NCBI RefSeq assembly: GCF_001465595.2
Contig: NZ_CP013481.2
Location: forward strand, 1,178,001-1,242,000
Length of the DNA stretch: 64,000 nt
From: Pandoraea apista
GTDB taxonomy: Bacteria; Pseudomonadota; Gammaproteobacteria; Burkholderiales; Burkholderiaceae
Direction: 5' to 3'
Of this stretch, positions 27,016-33,728 are shown in pieces (the first letter of the stretch is position 1; each line of letters opens with the position of its first letter). The notes beneath the pieces were generated by a model that saw nothing but the letters and a program-made list of their open reading frames with translations, was not told the origin of the DNA and did not search any database. The translations under genes were made by a program, and so were the position numbers.

Positions 27016-28959
27016 ATGCAAAGTGAAGCGCCCTTGGCCGCATTCGCGCTGTTGGACGACAGCGCGGACCCGGCCGGCGGGGCGCGTCTGTATACCGGGC
27101 TCGTACGCGAGGTGACTTGCGACGAGCCCGGTGTGCTTTCCGACGCGCTTCGCGAAGTGGAAGATGCCACGCGTCACGGTCTGCATGCCGTGCTGCTGAC
27201 CGACTACGAATTCGGCGTGCGTCTGGGGGGCGTGCATACGGTGACGACGCGTCGCGCGCCGGGCCAGTTTCGTGCACTGCTGTTCCGTGAGTTGCAGCGG
27301 CTTGACGCCACGCAGACACAGGTGTGGTTGTCGCAACAGGAAGCCGCATGTGCCGGGGAGGGGGCGTTGGCTGCGAGTGCGACGCGCGTGCCAGGCGGCA
27401 GCAGCAACGGCATTCGCCCGCCCGGCGTTGCCGGCGTGGCGGCGCTGCAAAGCGATGTCAGCGACGCCGCATTCGACGACGCCATCGCCCGGATTCACGA
27501 GTGGCTCTCGCAGGGCGAGTGCTACCAGATCAACTACACGTACCGCCTGAATTTCGACGCCTTCGGCTCGCCCGTCGCGTTGTATCGCCGTTTGCGCGCG
27601 CGTCAGCCGGTGCCGTACGGTGCCCTCGTGATGTTGCCCGGTGCCCGGAACGTGGCGGGCCGCGCCATCCTCTCGCTTTCCCCTGAGCTGTTTCTGCGTC
27701 ATTCTCGCGGACGAATCGAAGCGCGGCCGATGAAGGGTACGGCCCCGGCCTGTGGCGACGCGTCGGAAGACGCCAAACGTAGCGCTGCGCTCGCTGCCGA
27801 TGAGAAGAATCGCGCCGAGAATCTGATGATCGTCGATCTGTTGCGCAACGATCTCGGTCGTATTGCGACATCGGGTTCGGTCAAGGTGCCGAAGCTCTTC
27901 GAGGTGACGCGCTTCGCGAGCGTGTTGCAGATGACGTCGACCGTCACGGCGATGCTGCCGTCGGCAACGTCGTTGGCCGACGTTCTGCGCGCGCTGTACC
28001 CCTGTGGCTCGATCACCGGCGCGCCGAAGCACCGCACCATGCAACTGATCGGCGAACTTGAATCGTCGCCGCGCGGGTTGTACACGGGCGCTATCGGCTG
28101 GCTCGATGCGCGTGAAGACGACCCGCAAGCGCTTGGCGACTTCTGTCTGTCCGTCGCCATTCGAACGCTGGAACTCGATGCTCCCGGGGCCGGAGGACTG
28201 CGGCGCGGCCGACTCGGTGTCGGCGCAGGGATCGTACTCGACAGTAAAGCCGAAGAGGAGCGCGAAGAGTGCAAGCTCAAGGCACGGTTCCTGAGCGCGC
28301 TGGATCCGGGCTTCGAACTCTTCGAGACGATGCAGGCGACGCGTGGCGGCGGTGTGGCACATCTCGAGCGTCATCTCGCACGTCTGGCAGCCTCGGCGAC
28401 GTATTTCGGCTTCCGTTTCGACGGCGCGGCGTTACGCGCACAACTCGATGCCGTTCTCGCCGCCCTTGTGGATGACACCGTTTACCGGGTGCGTTTGGCG
28501 CTTTCGCACGATGGCACGGCGGCCATTACGCATGCCGTATTGGCGCCGCTGCCGCATGCAAGCGTGACCGTGCTGCTCGCCGACGATGCCAGTGTCACGC
28601 GAGCGGCAGCTTTGTTCCTGCGTCACAAGACCACCGTGCGTGCGCAATACGACGCCGCGTGGCGTGAGGCAGAAACGAAGGGCGCCTTCGACGTGCTGTT
28701 CTTCAACGAGCGGGGTGAGTTGACCGAGGGCGGGCGCAGCAACGTATTCGTCAAGCGCGGCGGAATCTGGATGACGCCGCCATTGTCGTCCGGCGTGTTG
28801 CCGGGGGTGATGCGCGGTGTGATCCTCGACGATCCGGCATGGGCGGCGGTGGAGACTGTGCTGACGCGAGACGATGTCGCGAACGCGCAGGCGATTGTCG
28901 TGTGCAACGCTTTGCGAGGCGCACTTCCTGCGATCGTCGCGCCGGCCGCAGACGCATAA
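27016..28959 (+). CDS. pabB: Fused aminodeoxychorismate synthase component I / aminodeoxychorismate lyase
   Basis: 647 residues. Residues 1-430 are a chorismate-binding (PabB/TrpE) domain: QGECYQINYT (about 160-169), RPMKGTAPA (about 236-244, with the PabB lysine), NLMIVDLLRNDLGRI and the closing segment GVGAGIVLDSKAEEE. From about residue 435 (FELFETMQATRGGGVAHLERH) comes a class IV aminotransferase-fold domain like PabC, with ELTEGGRSNVFV near the end. The fusion would convert chorismate to p-aminobenzoate for folate when combined with a glutamine amidotransferase (PabA) not seen here. It begins four bases after dnaJ, so it may be co-transcribed with the heat-shock genes. Confidence 0.92.
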   Translation: MQSEAPLAAFALLDDSADPAGGARLYTGLVREVTCDEPGVLSDALREVEDATRHGLHAVLLTDYEFGVRLGGVHTVTTRRAPGQFRALLFRELQRLDATQTQVWLSQQEAACAGEGALAASATRVPGGSSNGIRPPGVAGVAALQSDVSDAAFDDAIARIHEWLSQGECYQINYTYRLNFDAFGSPVALYRRLRARQPVPYGALVMLPGARNVAGRAILSLSPELFLRHSRGRIEARPMKGTAPACGDASEDAKRSAALAADEKNRAENLMIVDLLRNDLGRIATSGSVKVPKLFEVTRFASVLQMTSTVTAMLPSATSLADVLRALYPCGSITGAPKHRTMQLIGELESSPRGLYTGAIGWLDAREDDPQALGDFCLSVAIRTLELDAPGAGGLRRGRLGVGAGIVLDSKAEEEREECKLKARFLSALDPGFELFETMQATRGGGVAHLERHLARLAASATYFGFRFDGAALRAQLDAVLAALVDDTVYRVRLALSHDGTAAITHAVLAPLPHASVTVLLADDASVTRAAALFLRHKTTVRAQYDAAWREAETKGAFDVLFFNERGELTEGGRSNVFVKRGGIWMTPPLSSGVLPGVMRGVILDDPAWAAVETVLTRDDVANAQAIVVCNALRGALPAIVAPAADA

Positions 28960-28998
28960 CGCCGGTCAGGTACGAGCGTCAGTCATCTTCCCGGAGGG

Positions 28999-29099
28999 AA
29001 ACCGCGCCACGCGGTTTGTGCATTGGACCGCACAGCGCTCCATTGGGAAAATTCTCAATGGAGCGTACTTCTACCCCTCCGCGTCATGCGGGGTTTTTC
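28999..29099. terminator. Array of three hairpins between pabB and the repeat-protein island
   Basis: Within the 351-bp gap 28960-29310 I see AAACCGC / GCGGTTT (28999-29005, 29011-29017); CGCTCCATTG / CAATGGAGCG (29036-29045, 29056-29065), whose palindrome almost closes through GAA/TTC in the loop; and a CCGC / GCGG hairpin with GGGTTTTTC after it (about 29078-29098). The last is a credible terminator for the upstream operon. The rest of the gap (29100-29310) must hold the promoter of the repeat-protein gene, but I see no clear hexamers. Confidence 0.6.
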
Positions 29100-29310
29100 A
29101 CGTCTTTCGCCATCGGTCGTGGTTGCCTGAGCGGCCCGTATTTCACAGATTTGCGTGGCAGTCTTGCCGGGAAAATAGATCCCTCTCAAGTGAAAGTCGA
29201 CTTCCTTCCACAGTCATTGGCGCGTCGGGGAGTCGGCGTGACCACCCATTTTTCGCACAGAATCCTTTGAGCCGGCGTCCGATGTTTGTTTGACTCTAGG
29301 AGCGAAAAAC

Positions 29311-30381
29311 ATGAACGAGAACGATCTGGAACTGCAGCTTAACGAAGACCAGATTCGCCATATTCAGGCGATGACCGGACAGCGTATCGGGGCGATTCGA
29401 GTGGTGTCGAATTTCCCGGGACTTCAAGGAATACAGGGTGCGCAGGGCGTGCAAGGTGTTCAGGGCATGCAAGGCGCGCAAGGTATGCAGCCTCAGGGTG
29501 TGCAAGGCCCGCAGGGCGTGCAGGGGGTTCAGGGGATGCAAGGCCCGCACGGTATGCAGGGTGCTCAGGGCATGCAAGGGCCCCAGGGATATCAGCACGC
29601 GCAAGGCATGCAAGGCGTTCAAGGCATGCAGGGTCCGCAGGGATACCAGAACGCCCAAGGTGTGCAAGGCCCGCAAGGCATGCAAGGCGTTCAAGGCATG
29701 CAGGGCCCGCAGGGATACCAGCACGCCCAAGGTGTGCAAGGCCCGCAAGGCATGCAAGGCGTTCAAGGCATGCAGGGTCCGCAGGGCTATCAGCACGCCC
29801 AAGGAGTGCAAGGCCCGCAAGGCATGCAAGGGGTTCAAGGCATGCAGGGTCCGCAGGGATATCAGCACGCCCAAGGAGTGCAAGGCCCGCAAGGCATGCA
29901 AGGCGTTCAAGGCATGCAGGGTCCGCAGGGATATCAGCACGCCCAAGGAGTGCAAGGCCCGCAAGGCATGCAAGGCGTTCAAGGCATGCAGGGTCCGCAG
30001 GGATATCAGCACGCCCAAGGAGTGCAAGGCCCGCAAGGCATGCAAGGCGTTCAAGGCATGCAGGGTCCGCAGGGATATCAGCACGCCCAAGGAGTGCAAG
30101 GCCCGCAGGGCATGCAAGGGGCTCAAGGCATGCAGGGCCCGCAGGGATACCAGCACGCCCAAGGTGTGCAAGGCCCGCAGGGCATGCAAGGCGTTCAAGG
30201 CATGCAGGGTCCGCAGGGATACCAGCACGCCCAAGGTGTGCAAGGCCCGCAAGGCATGCAAGGGGTTCAAGGCATGCAGGGCCCGCAGGGATACCAGCAC
30301 GCCCAAGGCGTGCAAGGCCCGCAAGGTGTTCAGGGCCCGGAGCAGGTTCAGGGCATTCAAGGCGCCCAGGGACTGCATTGA
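29311..30381 (+). CDS. G-x-Q triplet-repeat protein (collagen-like periodicity), candidate substrate of the modification island
   Basis: 356 residues. Residues 1-37 are a non-repetitive, acidic leader-like segment containing L-N-E-D-Q-x3-I-x3-T-G-x2-I-x2-I-R-V-V (10-32). From residue 38 nearly every third residue is Gly and every third is Gln: units GVQ, GPQ, GMQ, GAQ and GYQ. A 24-residue unit (GVQGPQGMQGVQ then GMQGPQGYQHAQ) repeats nine times almost unchanged; Y-Q-[HN]-A-Q occurs 11 times. Collagen needs Pro/Hyp and Gly; here Gln dominates and each unit has two Pro, so a true triple helix is uncertain. There is no signal peptide. ATG 29311 has AGGAG eight bases upstream. The four downstream genes include two likely modifying enzymes, so I infer that Tyr/His/Pro/Gln of the repeats are modified. 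No homologue is recognised with certainty. Confidence 0.85.
   Translation: MNENDLELQLNEDQIRHIQAMTGQRIGAIRVVSNFPGLQGIQGAQGVQGVQGMQGAQGMQPQGVQGPQGVQGVQGMQGPHGMQGAQGMQGPQGYQHAQGMQGVQGMQGPQGYQNAQGVQGPQGMQGVQGMQGPQGYQHAQGVQGPQGMQGVQGMQGPQGYQHAQGVQGPQGMQGVQGMQGPQGYQHAQGVQGPQGMQGVQGMQGPQGYQHAQGVQGPQGMQGVQGMQGPQGYQHAQGVQGPQGMQGVQGMQGPQGYQHAQGVQGPQGMQGAQGMQGPQGYQHAQGVQGPQGMQGVQGMQGPQGYQHAQGVQGPQGMQGVQGMQGPQGYQHAQGVQGPQGVQGPEQVQGIQGAQGLH
29641..30288 (+). repeat. Nine tandem 72-bp repeats inside the G-x-Q gene
   Basis: The GGATA(C/T)CAG / GGCTATCAG Tyr codon block recurs at 29641, 29713, 29785, 29857, 29929, 30001, 30073, 30145 and 30217 (and again at 30289), exactly 72 bases apart. Units differ by only a few silent or Val/Ala changes. 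Such long, near-identical in-frame repeats expand and contract by slippage or recombination without frameshift. Confidence 0.95.
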
Positions 30382-30539
30382 TCGTAATGCCGCCGTCTGC
30401 GGCGCGAGAGTGTGTAGAGGGTTTGCGCGCGCTCGCGGCCGTTGACTAATGGTGCGGCTCGGCGGTCGATTCGCCGGGCCGCAAATCCCATGATCCTGAT
30501 GAGGTATCGCTTTCGATAGCTCGTACTGGAGTTGCGATC

Positions 30540-31535
30540 ATGTCGTCAACCCTCATGAACCTGTCGGCGGAGCAACGCGCAAAGCTGTTCGACGCCACAG
30601 GCGCGCCATTGCGCAGACTTCGTATCGATGCGGTTAGCGGCACTGCGCAGGCGATCGACGGCCATTGCCACCGGTGTCTGCTCACCGAGGACTTGCCTGG
30701 CGTTCATATCGCCCCGGACGGCATCTGCGATGCTTGTCACGCGTTCGCAGAGGAATCCGCGCGCGGCGATTACACGCAGCGCAAACTGCTCGATGTGGTG
30801 GCCGCATGCCGGGGCTCGGGCACACCGGATTGCGTGCTGGCGTACTCGGGAGGAAAGGACAGCGCTCTGACGTTACTGCTTGCCGTGAAGGAGCTGGGCC
30901 TGCACCCGATTGCCGTGCTCGTCGACAACGGATTCATCCCCGATGAAGTCAAGACCAATGCGTCGTCGTTCTGTGCTCAGTTCGGCGTCTCGCTCGTGAT
31001 CGAACGGATCGATATTCGCAGGATTGCCCGCGAATCGCTTCAGTCGAGTTCAGGGCGTATTCCCTGTTCCTCGTGTATCAGCGGAGTCTTTGCCGCGATG
31101 GCGAAAACCTGCCGGTCGCTCAATCTCCGCCTCATTCTCAGCGGGCATCGATTCCCGCCGCTTGCCTATCCCGTAAGTGGTTTCACGAAGCGCGAAGCGG
31201 ACAACGGCTTCATCTGCGCTTCGCCGCTGCTCGCCAGACAACTCACTGAAGCAGAGCAAATGCAATGGATTCGGGAGGCGGGCTGGAAACCGGTAGCGAT
31301 GGCCGGCAACACGTCGAACTGCAAGCTGATCGGTGTGGTGGAGCAGCATCTCTACGACGTCCAGGGCTTTAATCCGCACATCTACGAGGTTTCGAAGGAA
31401 ATTCGAGCCGGCTTCTATGACCGCCGTGTGGGTTTCGGGAAAGTCGAACGTCCGGAGATCACGCCGGAGCATCGGCAATGGGTGCTTGACCGGATGCAAG
31501 CCGATACCCCAGAGGTCTCTGATAAACCAGAGTGA
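30540..31535 (+). CDS. PP-loop ATPase with N-terminal four-Cys zinc-ribbon-like motif (N-acetyl sugar amidotransferase/ExsB-like fold)
   Basis: 331 residues. The PP-loop SGGKDS is at 103-108 in VLAYSGGKDSALTLLL, so the protein should adenylate a carboxylate or amide/ nucleobase oxygen. Four Cys at 43, 46, 63 and 66 (HCHRC ... GICDAC) resemble the zinc-binding start of WbpG-type amidotransferases. Another C-x-x-C (176, 179; IPCSSC) and LILSGHRFPP (198-207) follow. Residues 8-29 carry the L-S-x-E-Q-x3-L-x3-T-G-x2-L-x2-L-R motif shared with the repeat protein and the 120-residue protein. It overlaps the next gene by four bases (GTGA). The likely role is ATP-dependent activation of the peptide substrate or of a cofactor; the reaction is not known. 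Confidence 0.8.
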   Translation: MSSTLMNLSAEQRAKLFDATGAPLRRLRIDAVSGTAQAIDGHCHRCLLTEDLPGVHIAPDGICDACHAFAEESARGDYTQRKLLDVVAACRGSGTPDCVLAYSGGKDSALTLLLAVKELGLHPIAVLVDNGFIPDEVKTNASSFCAQFGVSLVIERIDIRRIARESLQSSSGRIPCSSCISGVFAAMAKTCRSLNLRLILSGHRFPPLAYPVSGFTKREADNGFICASPLLARQLTEAEQMQWIREAGWKPVAMAGNTSNCKLIGVVEQHLYDVQGFNPHIYEVSKEIRAGFYDRRVGFGKVERPEITPEHRQWVLDRMQADTPEVSDKPE

Positions 31536-32098
31536 GTCACATGCACGATTCCATCATTGTTACCGACAACTTCTATCGCGACCCGAACGATGTCCGGACG
31601 TTTGCACTGGATCAGGCGTTCACGGTAAAGGGAAACTATCCCGGCGCCCGCACTGGGCCATTCCTGCATGACGGCGTGATGGACGCTATCCAGCATATCG
31701 TCAAGTCGCCGATTACGTATTGGCCGCCGGACACGTACAACGGCGCGTTTCAATACAGCGTCAAGCAGGACACGACATGGGTGCATGCGGATCACACCAC
31801 CGTATGGTCCGGCGTGGTCTACCTTACACCGGACGCCCCCCCTCAGGCCGGAACAGCGTTCTACCAGCATAACGAAACGGGCTTCGATCTCTACCCAGAC
31901 GACGAAAGGCAGCGCGCGTCGTGCGATGCCGACGCCACCGCCTGGGAGCGCTGGACGGTGACCGACCGGATTGCCAACCGCTTCAATCGCCTGATCTTGT
32001 TTCGGGGGCGTCGCTTCCATGCGAGTCAGGGACATTTCGGCGACTGCAAGGAGAACGGTCGTTTGTTTCAGACATTCTTTTTCAACACGCACTCCTAA
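31532..32098 (+). CDS. 2OG-Fe(II) oxygenase-like protein (DUF6445-like)
   Basis: 188 residues from GTG 31532, or 185 from ATG 31541. The fold looks like a double-stranded beta-helix oxygenase: H85-x-D87 in WVHADHTTVWSGVVYLTP, a distal His163 in ILFRGRRFHAS and Arg177 in GRLFQTFFF, the spacing of the H-x-D...H iron triad and the 2-oxoglutarate Arg seen in prolyl-4-hydroxylase-like enzymes. The context (triplet-repeat protein, radical SAM maturase) suggests hydroxylation of residues in the repeat protein, by analogy with collagen prolyl hydroxylase. Substrate and activity are inferences. Confidence 0.72.
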   Translation: MSHMHDSIIVTDNFYRDPNDVRTFALDQAFTVKGNYPGARTGPFLHDGVMDAIQHIVKSPITYWPPDTYNGAFQYSVKQDTTWVHADHTTVWSGVVYLTPDAPPQAGTAFYQHNETGFDLYPDDERQRASCDADATAWERWTVTDRIANRFNRLILFRGRRFHASQGHFGDCKENGRLFQTFFFNTHS

Positions 32099-32130
32099 TT
32101 CGTATCTTCCCACCTGAAGGAGGCAATGAG

Positions 32131-32493
32131 ATGGCAGCTTCGGAACTGTTTTTCCCAGTGGGGTCGCTCGGTCTGAGCAAGGAGCAATCGGCGAAGATCA
32201 AGACGGCGTTCGGACATGAGGTCGAGAGCGTGCCGTTGTATCGCGTGGTGCCTGTGTCATCCGAAGACCGCTTCGTGCCGTTGGCCGACGTGCCGGGATT
32301 GCCGGGCATACTCGTTCATTACGGCAACGCGGCGGCACCGGCCGGCACCAACATCATTGCGTCGGTGATTTCGGATATGGCAAGGGGAACCGATGACTCG
32401 GCGGTATTCGCCGCGCATACAAAGCTCATGGCGCCGCATCCGGACGACGGTGTCGCCAAAGCGCGCGCGCCTGCGGCCGGTAAAGCGAAGTGA
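32131..32493 (+). CDS. 120-residue protein of the repeat-protein island, unknown; candidate precursor or adaptor
   Basis: A very strong ribosome-binding site (AAGGAGG) precedes ATG 32131. Residues 15-34 have the motif L-S-K-E-Q-x3-I-x3-F-G-x2-V-x2-V that also opens the PP-loop and repeat proteins. A middle part (about 40-95: PVSSEDRFVPLADVPG, ILVHYGNAAAPAGTNIIAS) looks folded; the last 15 residues are an A/K-rich tail. No signal peptide, no Cys. The gene sits between the oxygenase-like and radical SAM genes. It could be a second peptide substrate, a recognition/adaptor subunit or a scaffold. I do not recognise the family. Confidence 0.7.
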   Translation: MAASELFFPVGSLGLSKEQSAKIKTAFGHEVESVPLYRVVPVSSEDRFVPLADVPGLPGILVHYGNAAAPAGTNIIASVISDMARGTDDSAVFAAHTKLMAPHPDDGVAKARAPAAGKAK

Positions 32494-32511
32494 ATTGACG
32501 CCCCCGTCTCG

Positions 32512-33672
32512 ATGACCACGCACAGTGGCGATAAGGACGATGTCGCGTCAGGCGGTGCGGGCGATCTTCTGGTGATGGTCAAGGTCGCCGAGCGCTGCAA
32601 TATCGATTGCGACTATTGCTACATGTACCGGGGTGTTGATCAAGGTTGGCGGCAGCGCCCCAAATTCCTGAGCGAACCTCATCTCGACCAGTTGGTCGAG
32701 CGTCTGATCGAGCACCGCCACGCGTTCCCCGCGGCAAGAATGACGTTGGAGATTCACGGAGGAGAGCCGCTGTTGCTCGGCAAACGCCGCACGGCCCGAT
32801 TCTTCGAACATTTGCGAAATCGATTGACCGAAGCCGAGTTGGCCATCGTGACGCAAAGCAACGGTGTGTTAATAGACACGGCCTGGCTGGATCTGTATGC
32901 CGAGTTTGGCGCCACACTCGGAATCAGCTGCGATGGCCCTCCCGCGCTGCATGATCGGCATCGATACGATTTCGAGAAGCAAGGAACTGGGGCGCGTGTC
33001 GAGCAGGCGATTCGCCTGTGCCTCTCCTACCCGCAGTCGCGGCGCGTGTTCAATGGCGTGCTGGCTGTCATCGATCCCAACAACGATCCGGTCAGAATCC
33101 TCGACTACTTTCGCGCATTGGGGTTGAGCGACGTGGACTTTCTCTTGCCCGATGCCAACTTTGCCGCCCCTCCACGGCACATTCAGGCGTATACGCACGC
33201 GCGTCTGCTGGCTTTCCTGTGTCGAGGGTTCGACGCGTGGTGGGCTCTCGACGACCCGGCGTTTCACGTGCGCATCTTTGAAACGTTCATCCGGGGGGTA
33301 CTGGGCCGTCGTTCCGAACTCGATGCATTTGGTGGCGCGTTGGCGCCGATCGCCGTGGTCGAGAGTGACGGCGGATATCGGTTGCTGGACGTACTTTCCA
33401 TCTGCAAGACCGATGCGAGTTACACGGGACTGGGTCTCGAGACGCATGCGCTTCAGGACTTCGTCGACCTCGCGCGCACTCGCTATCCAGAGGTTCACGC
33501 GGCCTGTCGTCAGTGTGATGCGTTTGTCGCGTGCGGTGGCGGCTACGTCGCCCATCGCTTCGATGGCGAAAGTTACGACAATCCCAGCTTCTATTGCAAC
33601 GCGTTAGTCGGCTTCTATCGACATGTGCGTGCACGCGTGAACAACCTCTCGAAAGCAACGCGGCTCAAATAA
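32512..33672 (+). CDS. Radical SAM/SPASM peptide-maturase-like enzyme (cyclophane-forming type)
   Basis: 386 residues. The SAM [4Fe-4S] motif C29-x3-C33-x2-C36 lies in VAERCNIDCDYCYMY, and GGEP at 83-86 binds the SAM amino group. The C-terminal cysteines 298, 332, 335, 341 and 362 (CRQCDAFVACGGGYVAHR ... SFYC) fit a SPASM-type auxiliary cluster domain. The CGGGY..HR...NPSFYC layout is that of FxsB/XyeB/GrrM-like maturases, which join an aromatic side chain to the beta-carbon of a residue two positions on, forming three-residue cyclophanes. The repeat protein offers Y-Q-H and H-A-Q in every unit. No anchor or export signal. The ribosome-binding site is weak; the start lies 18 bases after the previous stop. 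Confidence 0.88.
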   Translation: MTTHSGDKDDVASGGAGDLLVMVKVAERCNIDCDYCYMYRGVDQGWRQRPKFLSEPHLDQLVERLIEHRHAFPAARMTLEIHGGEPLLLGKRRTARFFEHLRNRLTEAELAIVTQSNGVLIDTAWLDLYAEFGATLGISCDGPPALHDRHRYDFEKQGTGARVEQAIRLCLSYPQSRRVFNGVLAVIDPNNDPVRILDYFRALGLSDVDFLLPDANFAAPPRHIQAYTHARLLAFLCRGFDAWWALDDPAFHVRIFETFIRGVLGRRSELDAFGGALAPIAVVESDGGYRLLDVLSICKTDASYTGLGLETHALQDFVDLARTRYPEVHAACRQCDAFVACGGGYVAHRFDGESYDNPSFYCNALVGFYRHVRARVNNLSKATRLK

Positions 33673-33690
33673 GCCGGGGACATTCAACGA

Positions 33691-33713
33691 CGGGCGCGAC
33701 ATCCACGCGCCCG
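33691..33713. terminator. Hairpin closing the repeat-protein island
   Basis: CGGGCGCG (33691-33698) and CGCGCCCG (33706-33713) with a 7-nt loop, between the convergent radical SAM gene and the ABC binding-protein gene. No T-run. Confidence 0.5.
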
Positions 33714-33728
33714 CGATGTGCCGAATTT

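Noticed and set aside
29641..30300. CRISPR-like regular repeats
   Set aside because: Units are contiguous, coding and without unique spacers; period 72 bp fits 24 codons.
29296..30378. Long minus-strand open frame rich in A-L-H/R-A-L units
   Set aside because: It is the antisense of the G-x-Q repeat; the repeat unit has no stop in this frame, so the frame is open by periodicity alone. No ribosome-binding site.
29438..30445. Second plus-strand frame through the repeats (K-A-C-K units)
   Set aside because: Same cause: a 72-bp unit without stop in that frame. The G-x-Q frame has the start site, ribosome-binding site and the meaningful N-terminal motif.
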